Below are positions 1 to 6,919 of a stretch of 64,000 nt of DNA, in pieces. Each line of letters starts with the position of its first letter. Within the stretch, counting starts at the first letter, position 1. Source of the DNA: Kibdelosporangium banguiense (lineage in GTDB: Bacteria; Actinomycetota; Actinomycetes; Mycobacteriales; Pseudonocardiaceae); NCBI RefSeq assembly GCF_017876405.1, contig NZ_JAGINW010000001.1:7577203-7641202 (forward strand), written 5' to 3'. A program made the translations under genes and the position numbers. Below the pieces are notes generated by a model. It was not told where the DNA came from, made no database searches, and saw only the letters and a program-made list of their open reading frames with translations.

Positions 1-667
1 GGCTTTCCTTCAGCCTGGTACGCACCCAGACCGCGAAGATCAGCAGCACGAAGCTCAGCAGGAACGGCAGCCGCCAGCCCCACGAGAGCAACTGCTGCTC
101 CGAAAGCACACTGATCAGCACCGCCCACAATCCTGATGCCGCAAGCGTTCCCGAGTTGGTTCCCAGGGAGACGAGGGACGCGATCAGTCCCCGGCGCCGT
201 ACGGGGGCGTACTCGGCGAGCATGACTGTCGCCCCGGCGATCTCGGCGCCTGCGCCGAAGCCCTGGACCAGGCGTAAAGCGACCAGCAGGATGGGCGCGG
301 CGATGCCGATGGTCTGATAGGTGGGCAGTGCGCCGATCAGGGTGGTGGAGACGCCCATCAGGGCGATGGTCAGAAACAGCACGCGCTTGCGCCCGATCCG
401 GTCGCCCATCCGTCCGAAGTAGACCGCACCGGCCAGGCGGGCGACATATCCGACACCGTAGGTGGCCATCGCGGCGATCAGCCCGATGGCCGGGCTGACG
501 TCCGGGAAGAAGATCTTGTTGAACACGATGGCGGCGGCCAGCGAGTACAGCTGGAAGTCCATGAACTCCATGGCCGTGCCCAGCCAGCCGGACACGGCCG
601 CCTTGGTCAGGTCGCCGGTGGTTCGTTGCGGGGCCGGGGCGGCCACCGGCTGGAGGTTGTCGGTCAT
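1..667 (-). CDS. MFS transporter, MHS (metabolite:H+ symporter) type, partial
   Basis: This is the N-terminal part of a major facilitator; the 3' end lies outside the window. Translation from the ATG at 667 gives a short cytoplasmic leader, then hydrophobic segments. The loop-2/3 signature GRMGDRIGRKRVL is clear, as is the MHS-like LRLVQGFGAGAEIAG segment. A GGAG lies about 7 nt before the ATG. It is the last gene of a leftward set with the mannonate dehydratase and the sugar-acid oxidoreductase (48 nt gap), so the likely substrate is a hexuronate or aldonate. The substrate is inferred from neighbours only. Confidence 0.88.
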   Translation of the reverse strand, partial: MTDNLQPVAAPAPQRTTGDLTKAAVSGWLGTAMEFMDFQLYSLAAAIVFNKIFFPDVSPAIGLIAAMATYGVGYVARLAGAVYFGRMGDRIGRKRVLFLTIALMGVSTTLIGALPTYQTIGIAAPILLVALRLVQGFGAGAEIAGATVMLAEYAPVRRRGLIASLVSLGTNSGTLAASGLWAVLISVLSEQQLLSWGWRLPFLLSFVLLIFAVWVRTRLKES

Positions 668-715
668 CACGTCGCTCCGTTGCTTGTGATCGAGGGTGCC
701 GTTGATCGATGGGTC

Positions 716-2149
716 TCAGACTTCGATGCGCCCCGCGGTCAGCGCGGGCAGATGGGCGCCGATCGCGGAGACGAAGTCCGTGTGCCCGGCCAGGTCGGGC
801 GCACCCAGGGCGCCCAGCAACCGCCGCACCACGTCGACCGCGTCGCGTGCACCACGCCAGCAGTCGGCCAGTACGGCATCCGACGGATCTGTCATGCCCG
901 TTTCCTCGTACGGGCCGGTCGTCCTGACCCACGCGGCCATCGCGAGCTCGAGCAGGGGCGCGGACTTCGACTGGGCCAGAATCGACCGCAGGGCGCCGAA
1001 CCATCGCTCCGGCAGCTTGAGCGAGCCGTCCGATCCGATCTGACGCAACTGGTGCTGCATCGCCGGATTGCGGAACCTCTCGACCAGTTCGTCGACGTAC
1101 GCCGCGACATTCGAGCCGGGCAGCGTCGTGGCCATCTCCGCACAGAAACGTCGGACGAAACGCTCGCCCCACTCCGATCGCAGGACATCCGCGACTGTGA
1201 CGAACCCGGCCGCCGAGCCCACATAGGCCAATGCCGAGTGCGTTCCGTTGAGCAGGCGCAGTTTCCGCAACTGGTGCGGCGCGACGTCCGGTACGAAGAG
1301 AGCACCGTCCAGTTCCCACGGTGGACGGTCCGCGGCGAACGAATCCTCCAGAATCCACTGCCGGTACGGTTCCGCGACCACCGGAACCGCGTCGGACAGG
1401 CCCAGCGCGGTCGATGCGGCGGCCTGATCACCGGCGGTGGTCGCCGGGACGATGCGGTCCACGATCGTGGCGGGAAAGGCGACGGAGGTCGCCAGCCAGT
1501 CCAGCAACGGTTCCCGGTCAGGCCAGAGGGATGCTTCGACGAAATCACGGACCACGGTATGCAGCGCACTGCCGTTCGCCGTGATGTTGTCGCACGACAC
1601 CACGCTGATCGGCGCGCCATTGCGGCGGTATCTCGTCGCGAGTGCGTGCGCCAGTGCACCGACGACAGTGCGTGGCGTTCCCGTGGTGACGAGGTCGACT
1701 GCCACTTCTGGTGCGCGGGTGTCGAGTCGTCCGTTGCCGGCGCGGCGGAAGTACGCCTTCTCTGTGACGGTCAGCGTGATGACACTGACGTCAGGCTCGC
1801 TGACAAGGTCGTGAATCCGAGCGGAGTCGCGGTGCATCGACAAGGCTTCGACGATCGATCCGACCACCCGGGGACGAGGCTCGCCAGGTGCGCGATCGGT
1901 CACTGTGTACAGGCAGTCCTGAGCTCGCATCGTGTCTACTATGGACTGCGAACGCGGGGCGACCGCCGCAACACCCCACGGCTGCGCTGACGCGGCGGCC
2001 GCGGCTTCGGTATAGACGGCCTGGTGTGCCCGATGGAACGCACCCAGTCCGAAATGGACGACACGCGGAGCGAGTTCGGCCCGGTCGATCAGCGGACGGC
2101 TGTCCTTGCTCACCTTGTTCAGTGTGGCGAGACTGAGTGGTTTGAGCAT
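716..2149 (-). CDS. Mannitol dehydrogenase family oxidoreductase (fructuronate reductase-like)
   Basis: A 477-aa NAD-dependent long-chain dehydrogenase. The N-terminal FGLGAFHRAHQA segment is the family's nucleotide-binding signature. KLRLLNGTH carries the catalytic Lys-Asn-His arrangement of polyol-specific long-chain dehydrogenases. Next to a mannonate dehydratase, the best guess is UxuB-like reduction of D-fructuronate to D-mannonate; mannitol or arabinitol dehydrogenase is the alternative. The ATG at 2149 is used here. A GTG at 2158 in frame would overlap the upstream stop as GTGA and is an equally plausible coupled start. Confidence 0.88.
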   Translation of the reverse strand: MLKPLSLATLNKVSKDSRPLIDRAELAPRVVHFGLGAFHRAHQAVYTEAAAAASAQPWGVAAVAPRSQSIVDTMRAQDCLYTVTDRAPGEPRPRVVGSIVEALSMHRDSARIHDLVSEPDVSVITLTVTEKAYFRRAGNGRLDTRAPEVAVDLVTTGTPRTVVGALAHALATRYRRNGAPISVVSCDNITANGSALHTVVRDFVEASLWPDREPLLDWLATSVAFPATIVDRIVPATTAGDQAAASTALGLSDAVPVVAEPYRQWILEDSFAADRPPWELDGALFVPDVAPHQLRKLRLLNGTHSALAYVGSAAGFVTVADVLRSEWGERFVRRFCAEMATTLPGSNVAAYVDELVERFRNPAMQHQLRQIGSDGSLKLPERWFGALRSILAQSKSAPLLELAMAAWVRTTGPYEETGMTDPSDAVLADCWRGARDAVDVVRRLLGALGAPDLAGHTDFVSAIGAHLPALTAGRIEV

Positions 2150-2154
2150 GCCGG

Positions 2155-3363
2155 TCACCAGTCGTGCATCGAGCCGTCGAGGCGGCGTGCCACGGGCAGG
2201 TAGCGGGGCTGGTACTCGAACTTCGCGGCGGCCTTCTCGTCGTACTCGACGCCCAGTCCCGGTGCCTCGGAGGGCAGCAGCATGCCGTCGGAGAAGCGGA
2301 CGTCGCTGTGGAACACCTCCGCGGTTTCCCGGGCGAACCCCATGTACTCCTGGATGCCGAAGTTCGGCACGGTGATGTCCAGGTGCACGGCGGCCGCGAG
2401 AGTGATGGGGGACAGGTCGGCCGCGCCGTGCGACCCGGTCCGGACCTGATAAAGCGAGGCGAGGTCGAAGATCCTGCGCAGGTGCGTGATCCCGCCCGCG
2501 TGCACGACGGTGGCGCGGACGTAGTCGATCAGCTGCTCGGTGATCAGGTGCTGGACGTCCCAGATCGAGCTGAAGACCTCGCCGACCGCGATGGGGGTCG
2601 TGGTGTGCCGGCGGATGAGCCGGAACGCCTCCTGGTTCTCGGCGGGAGTCGGGTCCTCCATCCAGAACAGCCGGCAGTCCTCCACGCTCTTGCCGAACCG
2701 TGCCGCCTCGATCGGCGTGAGCCGGTGGTGGACGTCGTGCAGCAGATGGAAGTCGAACCCGAACCGGTCGCGGACGGCACGCAGACAACCGGGCGCGAAG
2801 TCGAGATAGGCCTCGGTGCTCCACAGCTGCTCATCAGGCAGGCTGGTTGCCGCGGGCTCGTAGACCTCGCCCTTGCGTACGCCGTAAGAACCTTCGATGC
2901 CTGGCACAGCTGCCTGTGCGCGGATCGCCTTGTAGCCGAGTTCCTTGAACCGGGCCACGTCGTCGAGCAGGGACGGCACGTCGGCCCCGCTCGCGTGCGA
3001 GTAGACGAGCACGCCGTCCCGGGCGCGACCGCCCAGCAACTGGTAGACGGGCAGATTCGCGACCTTGCCCTTGATATCCCACAGTGCTGTGTCGACAGCG
3101 GAGATCGCGGTCATGGTGACAGGCCCGCGCCGCCAGTAGGCGCCCCGGTACAGGTACTGCCACGTGTCCTCGATGCGGGCGGGGTCGCGGCCGATCAGCA
3201 GGGGCACGACGTGGTCACGCAGGTAGCTGGCCACCGACAGTTCCCGGCCGTTGAGGGTCGCGTCGCCTAGCCCGGTCACCCCGTCGGAGGTCGTGATCCG
3301 CAGCGTGACGTAGTTGCGGCCGGGGGAGGTGACCAGCACCTCGGCCCGTTCGATCCTGCTCAC
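2155..3363 (-). CDS. Enolase-superfamily mannonate dehydratase-like protein (ManD/RspA group)
   Basis: 402 aa from a GTG at 3363 preceded by GGGAG, which matches the usual length of about 400 aa for the ManD/RspA subgroup. The capping domain begins at the N terminus (RNYVTLRITTSDGVTGLGDA) and the barrel carries the enolase-superfamily acidic metal ligands (MEDPTPAENQ and TPIAVGEVF). D-mannonate dehydratases convert D-mannonate to 2-keto-3-deoxy-D-gluconate; D-gluconate dehydratases share the fold. The adjoining fructuronate-reductase-like gene favours a hexuronate route. The start was moved inward from an upstream Met, because the upstream codons lie in the operator/promoter and give an atypical N terminus. 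Confidence 0.88.
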   Translation of the reverse strand: MSRIERAEVLVTSPGRNYVTLRITTSDGVTGLGDATLNGRELSVASYLRDHVVPLLIGRDPARIEDTWQYLYRGAYWRRGPVTMTAISAVDTALWDIKGKVANLPVYQLLGGRARDGVLVYSHASGADVPSLLDDVARFKELGYKAIRAQAAVPGIEGSYGVRKGEVYEPAATSLPDEQLWSTEAYLDFAPGCLRAVRDRFGFDFHLLHDVHHRLTPIEAARFGKSVEDCRLFWMEDPTPAENQEAFRLIRRHTTTPIAVGEVFSSIWDVQHLITEQLIDYVRATVVHAGGITHLRRIFDLASLYQVRTGSHGAADLSPITLAAAVHLDITVPNFGIQEYMGFARETAEVFHSDVRFSDGMLLPSEAPGLGVEYDEKAAAKFEYQPRYLPVARRLDGSMHDW

Positions 3364-3394
3364 GACACTCCGCTCCCTCACTCGTCGGCCAGCG

Positions 3395-3418
3395 CTTGTA
3401 TACAAGTACTTGTATGTC
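3395..3418. promoter_or_regulatory. Probable GntR/FCD operator between divergent genes
   Basis: CTTGTATACAAG at 3395-3406 is a perfect 12-bp palindrome. A second CTTGTATGTC half-repeat starts 14 bp later at 3409. The core TTGTATACAA fits the T-GT-(N)-AC-A pattern of FadR-subfamily GntR operators. It lies between the divergent mannonate dehydratase and the GntR regulator, so one site could control both. Function is inferred. Confidence 0.7.
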
Positions 3419-3478
3419 AGCCTGTCAAGGGTGCGTGTAATGATCGGATGACCGACGCGGGCCGCTTAGGATGAGGCC

Positions 3479-4192
3479 GTGGCCAAACAGAGCAGCGGGC
3501 GAACAAGCCGCCGCGCCGTGTACGAGACACTTCGGCGGAAGGTGCTGACGCTCGAGCTGCCACCGGGTGCCGCCCTGTCGGAGAATGAGCTCGCGGCCGC
3601 GCTCGGGGTCAGTCGCACACCGGTGCGTGAGAGCCTGATCCTGCTGGCGGACGAAGGCCTGGTCCAGGTCTTCCCGCAGATCGGGTCGTTCGTCTCACGG
3701 GTCGATCCGCAGCGCGTGGCCGACGCGCAGTTCCTGCGTGAGGCGGTGGAACTGGCCTCGCTCGACGACCTGCCCGAGCAGCTGGACACCGAGCTTGTCG
3801 CCGACCTGCTGGCCAATCTCGACAAGCAGCGGCAGCCGGACATCGGCCTGGAGGAGTTCTTCGCCCTCGACGAGGCCTTCCACCGCGGGCTGCTCCAGCT
3901 CAGCGGCCACGGCAACGTCTGGACCACGGTCGCGTCGGCCAAGGGACACCTCGACCGGGCGCGTCGTCTGGGCCTCTACGACGCGCAGTCCCCGGCCGTG
4001 TTCGCGACCCAGCATGTCGAGATCCTCCAGGCCGTCCTGGACAAGGACATCACGCTGGCCCGGTCGGCGATGCGCAGGCACCTGCGTGCGGTCTTCGAGG
4101 ATGTCGAGCGGATCCGTGCCCGCTCGCCCGAGCTGTTCAACGCCGATCGCGACTCGGTGCCGACCAGGCGGAGCGTCGTCGTCTGGGAGTGA
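3479..4192 (+). CDS. GntR family regulator with FCD ligand domain
   Basis: 237 aa from a GTG at 3479, with AGGA 7 nt upstream. The N-terminal winged helix has the GntR signature (LSENELAAALGVSRTPVRE). The rest is an all-helical FCD effector domain whose Asp/His residues (DEAFH, QHVE, MRRHL) fit the metal/carboxylate site of the family. Divergent from the hexuronate operon, with a palindrome in the shared upstream region, it is most likely the local repressor, relieved by a sugar-acid intermediate. FCD regulators of the UxuR/ExuR type act on such pathways; the effector here is inferred. Confidence 0.93.
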   Translation: MAKQSSGRTSRRAVYETLRRKVLTLELPPGAALSENELAAALGVSRTPVRESLILLADEGLVQVFPQIGSFVSRVDPQRVADAQFLREAVELASLDDLPEQLDTELVADLLANLDKQRQPDIGLEEFFALDEAFHRGLLQLSGHGNVWTTVASAKGHLDRARRLGLYDAQSPAVFATQHVEILQAVLDKDITLARSAMRRHLRAVFEDVERIRARSPELFNADRDSVPTRRSVVVWE

Positions 4193-4243
4193 TCTTCACG
4201 CGGTCACGACCACGCGGTGTCCTTGAGGTGAACAACAGGAGAT

Positions 4244-5020
4244 GTGGGCGCCCGCGGCGGCCGGCGTCCCGTATTTTCCCAGTGTGGGGCGGGGAACAAG
4301 CGGATACCGCGAGTAGAAATGGTCACGTCGCAGCAGGTTACGCAGCGCGTCGCCGGTACTGAGCCGGGCGACGTCGAGCCGCCGCAGCGGGAGTCCTTGC
4401 GGGCCATGGTCCGCCGCCAACGGCGATCTCTCGGCAGGCACAGCGGTATCCAGTACTGGCTGCGGGTCCGGGGTTACTACATTCTCGCCGCCTTCGCCGG
4501 ACTGTACGTGGCCAACGCCGTGGTCATCGGCGGACGGGTCGCCTACGACGTCAGTGTCCAGATCGATTCGCCGTGGGATACCGCCAGTCCGTGGCTGGCG
4601 CTGCCGCTTTCCATCGCGGGCTGGCTTGTCGTCACGGGATTCGCCGGTGCTGTGGCCGGTTACGTGGTCACCGAGGTGACGGACAACCGCAACATCGGGC
4701 GGTTACGCGGCCGGTCGGCCACGCGGCGGATCGGGTCGATTCCCTTGCTCGATCGCCTGCAGTACGGCAGGCACGGTTTCGAGGTCCCGCACTACTTCGG
4801 GATCCGATTCGTCCTGCGCCACCAAGGCGACTGGGTCACGGCCCAGGACCACTGGGAGATCGTCGTCGAGAAATTCCTCAATGCCGAGGGTGACCGCGGC
4901 AAAGGGCCGAAACAGGTGATGTGGGAGGCCGTGCTCGAGGCCTCGTACGTCCTGGACGGCATGTCCGGCCGGTGCCCCGAGTGCGCGGCCAAGGGAGGCC
5001 GGGCAGATGCCAAGCTCTGA
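4244..5020 (+). CDS. Membrane protein of unknown function (DUF6313-like)
   Basis: 258 aa from a GTG at 4244; AGGAG lies only 2 nt before it, so the in-frame ATG at 4319 (233 aa) is an alternative. Two hydrophobic segments follow a basic N terminus: one after IQYWLRVRGYYILAAF and one around PLSIAGWLVVTGFAGAVAGY. A soluble C-terminal part follows, ending in a CPEC pair. From memory it resembles the actinobacterial DUF6313 family. It overlaps the next gene by 14 nt, so the two are probably translationally coupled and may work together. No function can be assigned. Confidence 0.72.
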   Translation: MGARGGRRPVFSQCGAGNKRIPRVEMVTSQQVTQRVAGTEPGDVEPPQRESLRAMVRRQRRSLGRHSGIQYWLRVRGYYILAAFAGLYVANAVVIGGRVAYDVSVQIDSPWDTASPWLALPLSIAGWLVVTGFAGAVAGYVVTEVTDNRNIGRLRGRSATRRIGSIPLLDRLQYGRHGFEVPHYFGIRFVLRHQGDWVTAQDHWEIVVEKFLNAEGDRGKGPKQVMWEAVLEASYVLDGMSGRCPECAAKGGRADAKL

Positions 5021-6833
5021 TCGCCGGGCGCGGCACAGCGTCGACGAACTCACCAAGCAGCTGCTCGTCGCGGCTTACTCGGAACAGGATCCGTCCTGGA
5101 TCGACGAGCAGGCGGCGACTGCAGGGGAACGGATCGCCCAGGCCAAGCAGGCGCAGCCTTCGACGGCGGCAGGCGCGCGGCGCCTGTCCGACGCGGTGGT
5201 CAACCGAGCCGATCCACGCAGGCGTACCGCAGGTCAGCGCTTCGTCTTCGGGATCGCGCTTGCCACCGTGGCAGTCGTGGCGGCTGTTCTGGGAGTCACG
5301 GAACGGCAATGGGTCGCGGAGGCCGCCATCAGCGCGGTCGGTATTGGCGGTGTGCTGGCCGGGGTGGCCGTGACCAGCGTGGGCACGATCGTGTCCTACG
5401 TGAGGTCGCGCCGGGAGCGGGTTCTGTCCTGCCGCGTCCGGATCGACGCTCCGTTCGGCGTCGACATCGGCGAAACCGTCCGGCTGGAGGGCGAACGGCA
5501 CGCTGTGGCCGATCCCGGCGTGGTGGTCGTCCGGATCAAGAACACCGGTGGCACGGCGATCGACCCCGAGGACTACGTCTCCCCGCTCAGCCTGCATTTC
5601 CCCGGCCGGACGGTGGTATCGGTCGACGCCACCGAGTTCGAGCCCGCCGAGCTGCAGAAAGTGCTGGCCGGCCTGCCGGAGTTCACCATCGAGCAGGACC
5701 GCGTGAAGCTCCCGATGATCGGGCTCAGGCCGGAGCACTCGTTCAAGCTGATCATCGTGCTGTCCGGCACGAAACCGGGCTCCAAGCACCAGGTCGTGGT
5801 CGAAGGCGGCCTGCGCGAAGGCAGGATCACCACACGTGAGGGCAAGCAGAAGGTCCGGCCGGAGACACTCGTCTGGGGCGGCCTGACTGCGATCTGCGCC
5901 GGGGCGTTCGCGGTTGTGTTGTTGCTCAACAACGTCACGCCGTTCACCAGACTCCCCGAAGGCGTGTCGTGTGTGCCCGGCTCGCTGACAGCGGAAGGCT
6001 CGAGCGCGTTCGGCCGTGCCGCAACGGAACTGGCCGGCACTTACCATGCCTACTGCCCGGAGACGTCCATCAGGATCCGGACGCCCGGCAGCCGGGAAGG
6101 CCTGGAGCGACTGGCCGACGCCGCCGAGGACGGCACCCGGCACCTGGCGTTCTCCGACGGCCGGTTCGACGAGCCGCAGTTCCGTGAGCTGGTGGCCCAG
6201 CCGCTCGCGATCGTCCCGTTCACGTTCGTGGCCAGTGACGACGTGCCGGTCGGCTCGCTGTCGCTCAGGGACGCGCGGCGGATCTTCACCGGCGCGGCCC
6301 GGGTCTGGAGCGACATCACCGCGAACCCGCGTGACACCGGCGAAATCCGGGTCGTGGGCAGGTCCACCGACTCGGGAACCCGCCGCACCCTGGAACGGCA
6401 CGTCCTCAGCAGCACCCCCGGCACGCAGGTCGGACAGGTGGACCCCACATCGGACTCCTGCCGGGATCGGCGGCCCGGTGTCCCGCCCGGCCTGCCGATC
6501 GTCTGTGAGCAGGGCTCGACCGGCGACCTGATCGACCGCGTGGCCAACCTCGACGGCGCGATCGGATACGCCGACGTGTCGGACGCCGATCAGGCCACCG
6601 GCGTCAAGAAGATCAACCTGGACGGCTACGGCGCCACCCTCGGCGACATCCGCGACCACGACTATCCGTTCTGGACAGTGGAATACGTCTACAGCCACGG
6701 CCGCCCCGAGCCGGGCTCCCTGCCTGAGGTGTTCACGACCTTCCTGCTCGCCCGGGAGAGCAGTGCAGTCATGGAGGGCTTCCAGTACTACTCCTGCGTA
6801 GGCGAGATGGGCGCACTCTGCGCTCTGCGCTGA
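5007..6833 (+). CDS. Membrane-anchored protein with C-terminal PstS-like substrate-binding domain
   Basis: 608 aa. Residues 79-97 and 105-131 are two membrane segments. About 150 residues of beta-rich soluble sequence follow, then a third segment (about 289-307). The C-terminal 290 residues resemble periplasmic phosphate-binding proteins: an opening GSLTAEGSSAFGRAA like the PstS GS(T) loop and a later GRSTDSGTRRTLERH like the PstS SGT anion-contact loop. There are no PstC/A/B permease or ATPase genes nearby. A sensory or tethered ligand-binding role is therefore more likely than transport. It is coupled by overlap to the preceding membrane protein. Confidence 0.75.
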   Translation: MPSSDRRARHSVDELTKQLLVAAYSEQDPSWIDEQAATAGERIAQAKQAQPSTAAGARRLSDAVVNRADPRRRTAGQRFVFGIALATVAVVAAVLGVTERQWVAEAAISAVGIGGVLAGVAVTSVGTIVSYVRSRRERVLSCRVRIDAPFGVDIGETVRLEGERHAVADPGVVVVRIKNTGGTAIDPEDYVSPLSLHFPGRTVVSVDATEFEPAELQKVLAGLPEFTIEQDRVKLPMIGLRPEHSFKLIIVLSGTKPGSKHQVVVEGGLREGRITTREGKQKVRPETLVWGGLTAICAGAFAVVLLLNNVTPFTRLPEGVSCVPGSLTAEGSSAFGRAATELAGTYHAYCPETSIRIRTPGSREGLERLADAAEDGTRHLAFSDGRFDEPQFRELVAQPLAIVPFTFVASDDVPVGSLSLRDARRIFTGAARVWSDITANPRDTGEIRVVGRSTDSGTRRTLERHVLSSTPGTQVGQVDPTSDSCRDRRPGVPPGLPIVCEQGSTGDLIDRVANLDGAIGYADVSDADQATGVKKINLDGYGATLGDIRDHDYPFWTVEYVYSHGRPEPGSLPEVFTTFLLARESSAVMEGFQYYSCVGEMGALCALR

Positions 6834-6919
6834 CCTGGTTGCACCGGCACCTTGTAACCAATTGCCTGTGCTGAGCAATATGGCCCTTGGCAGGCTGGTC
6901 CTTCTGGGGAAGGAGTGCC

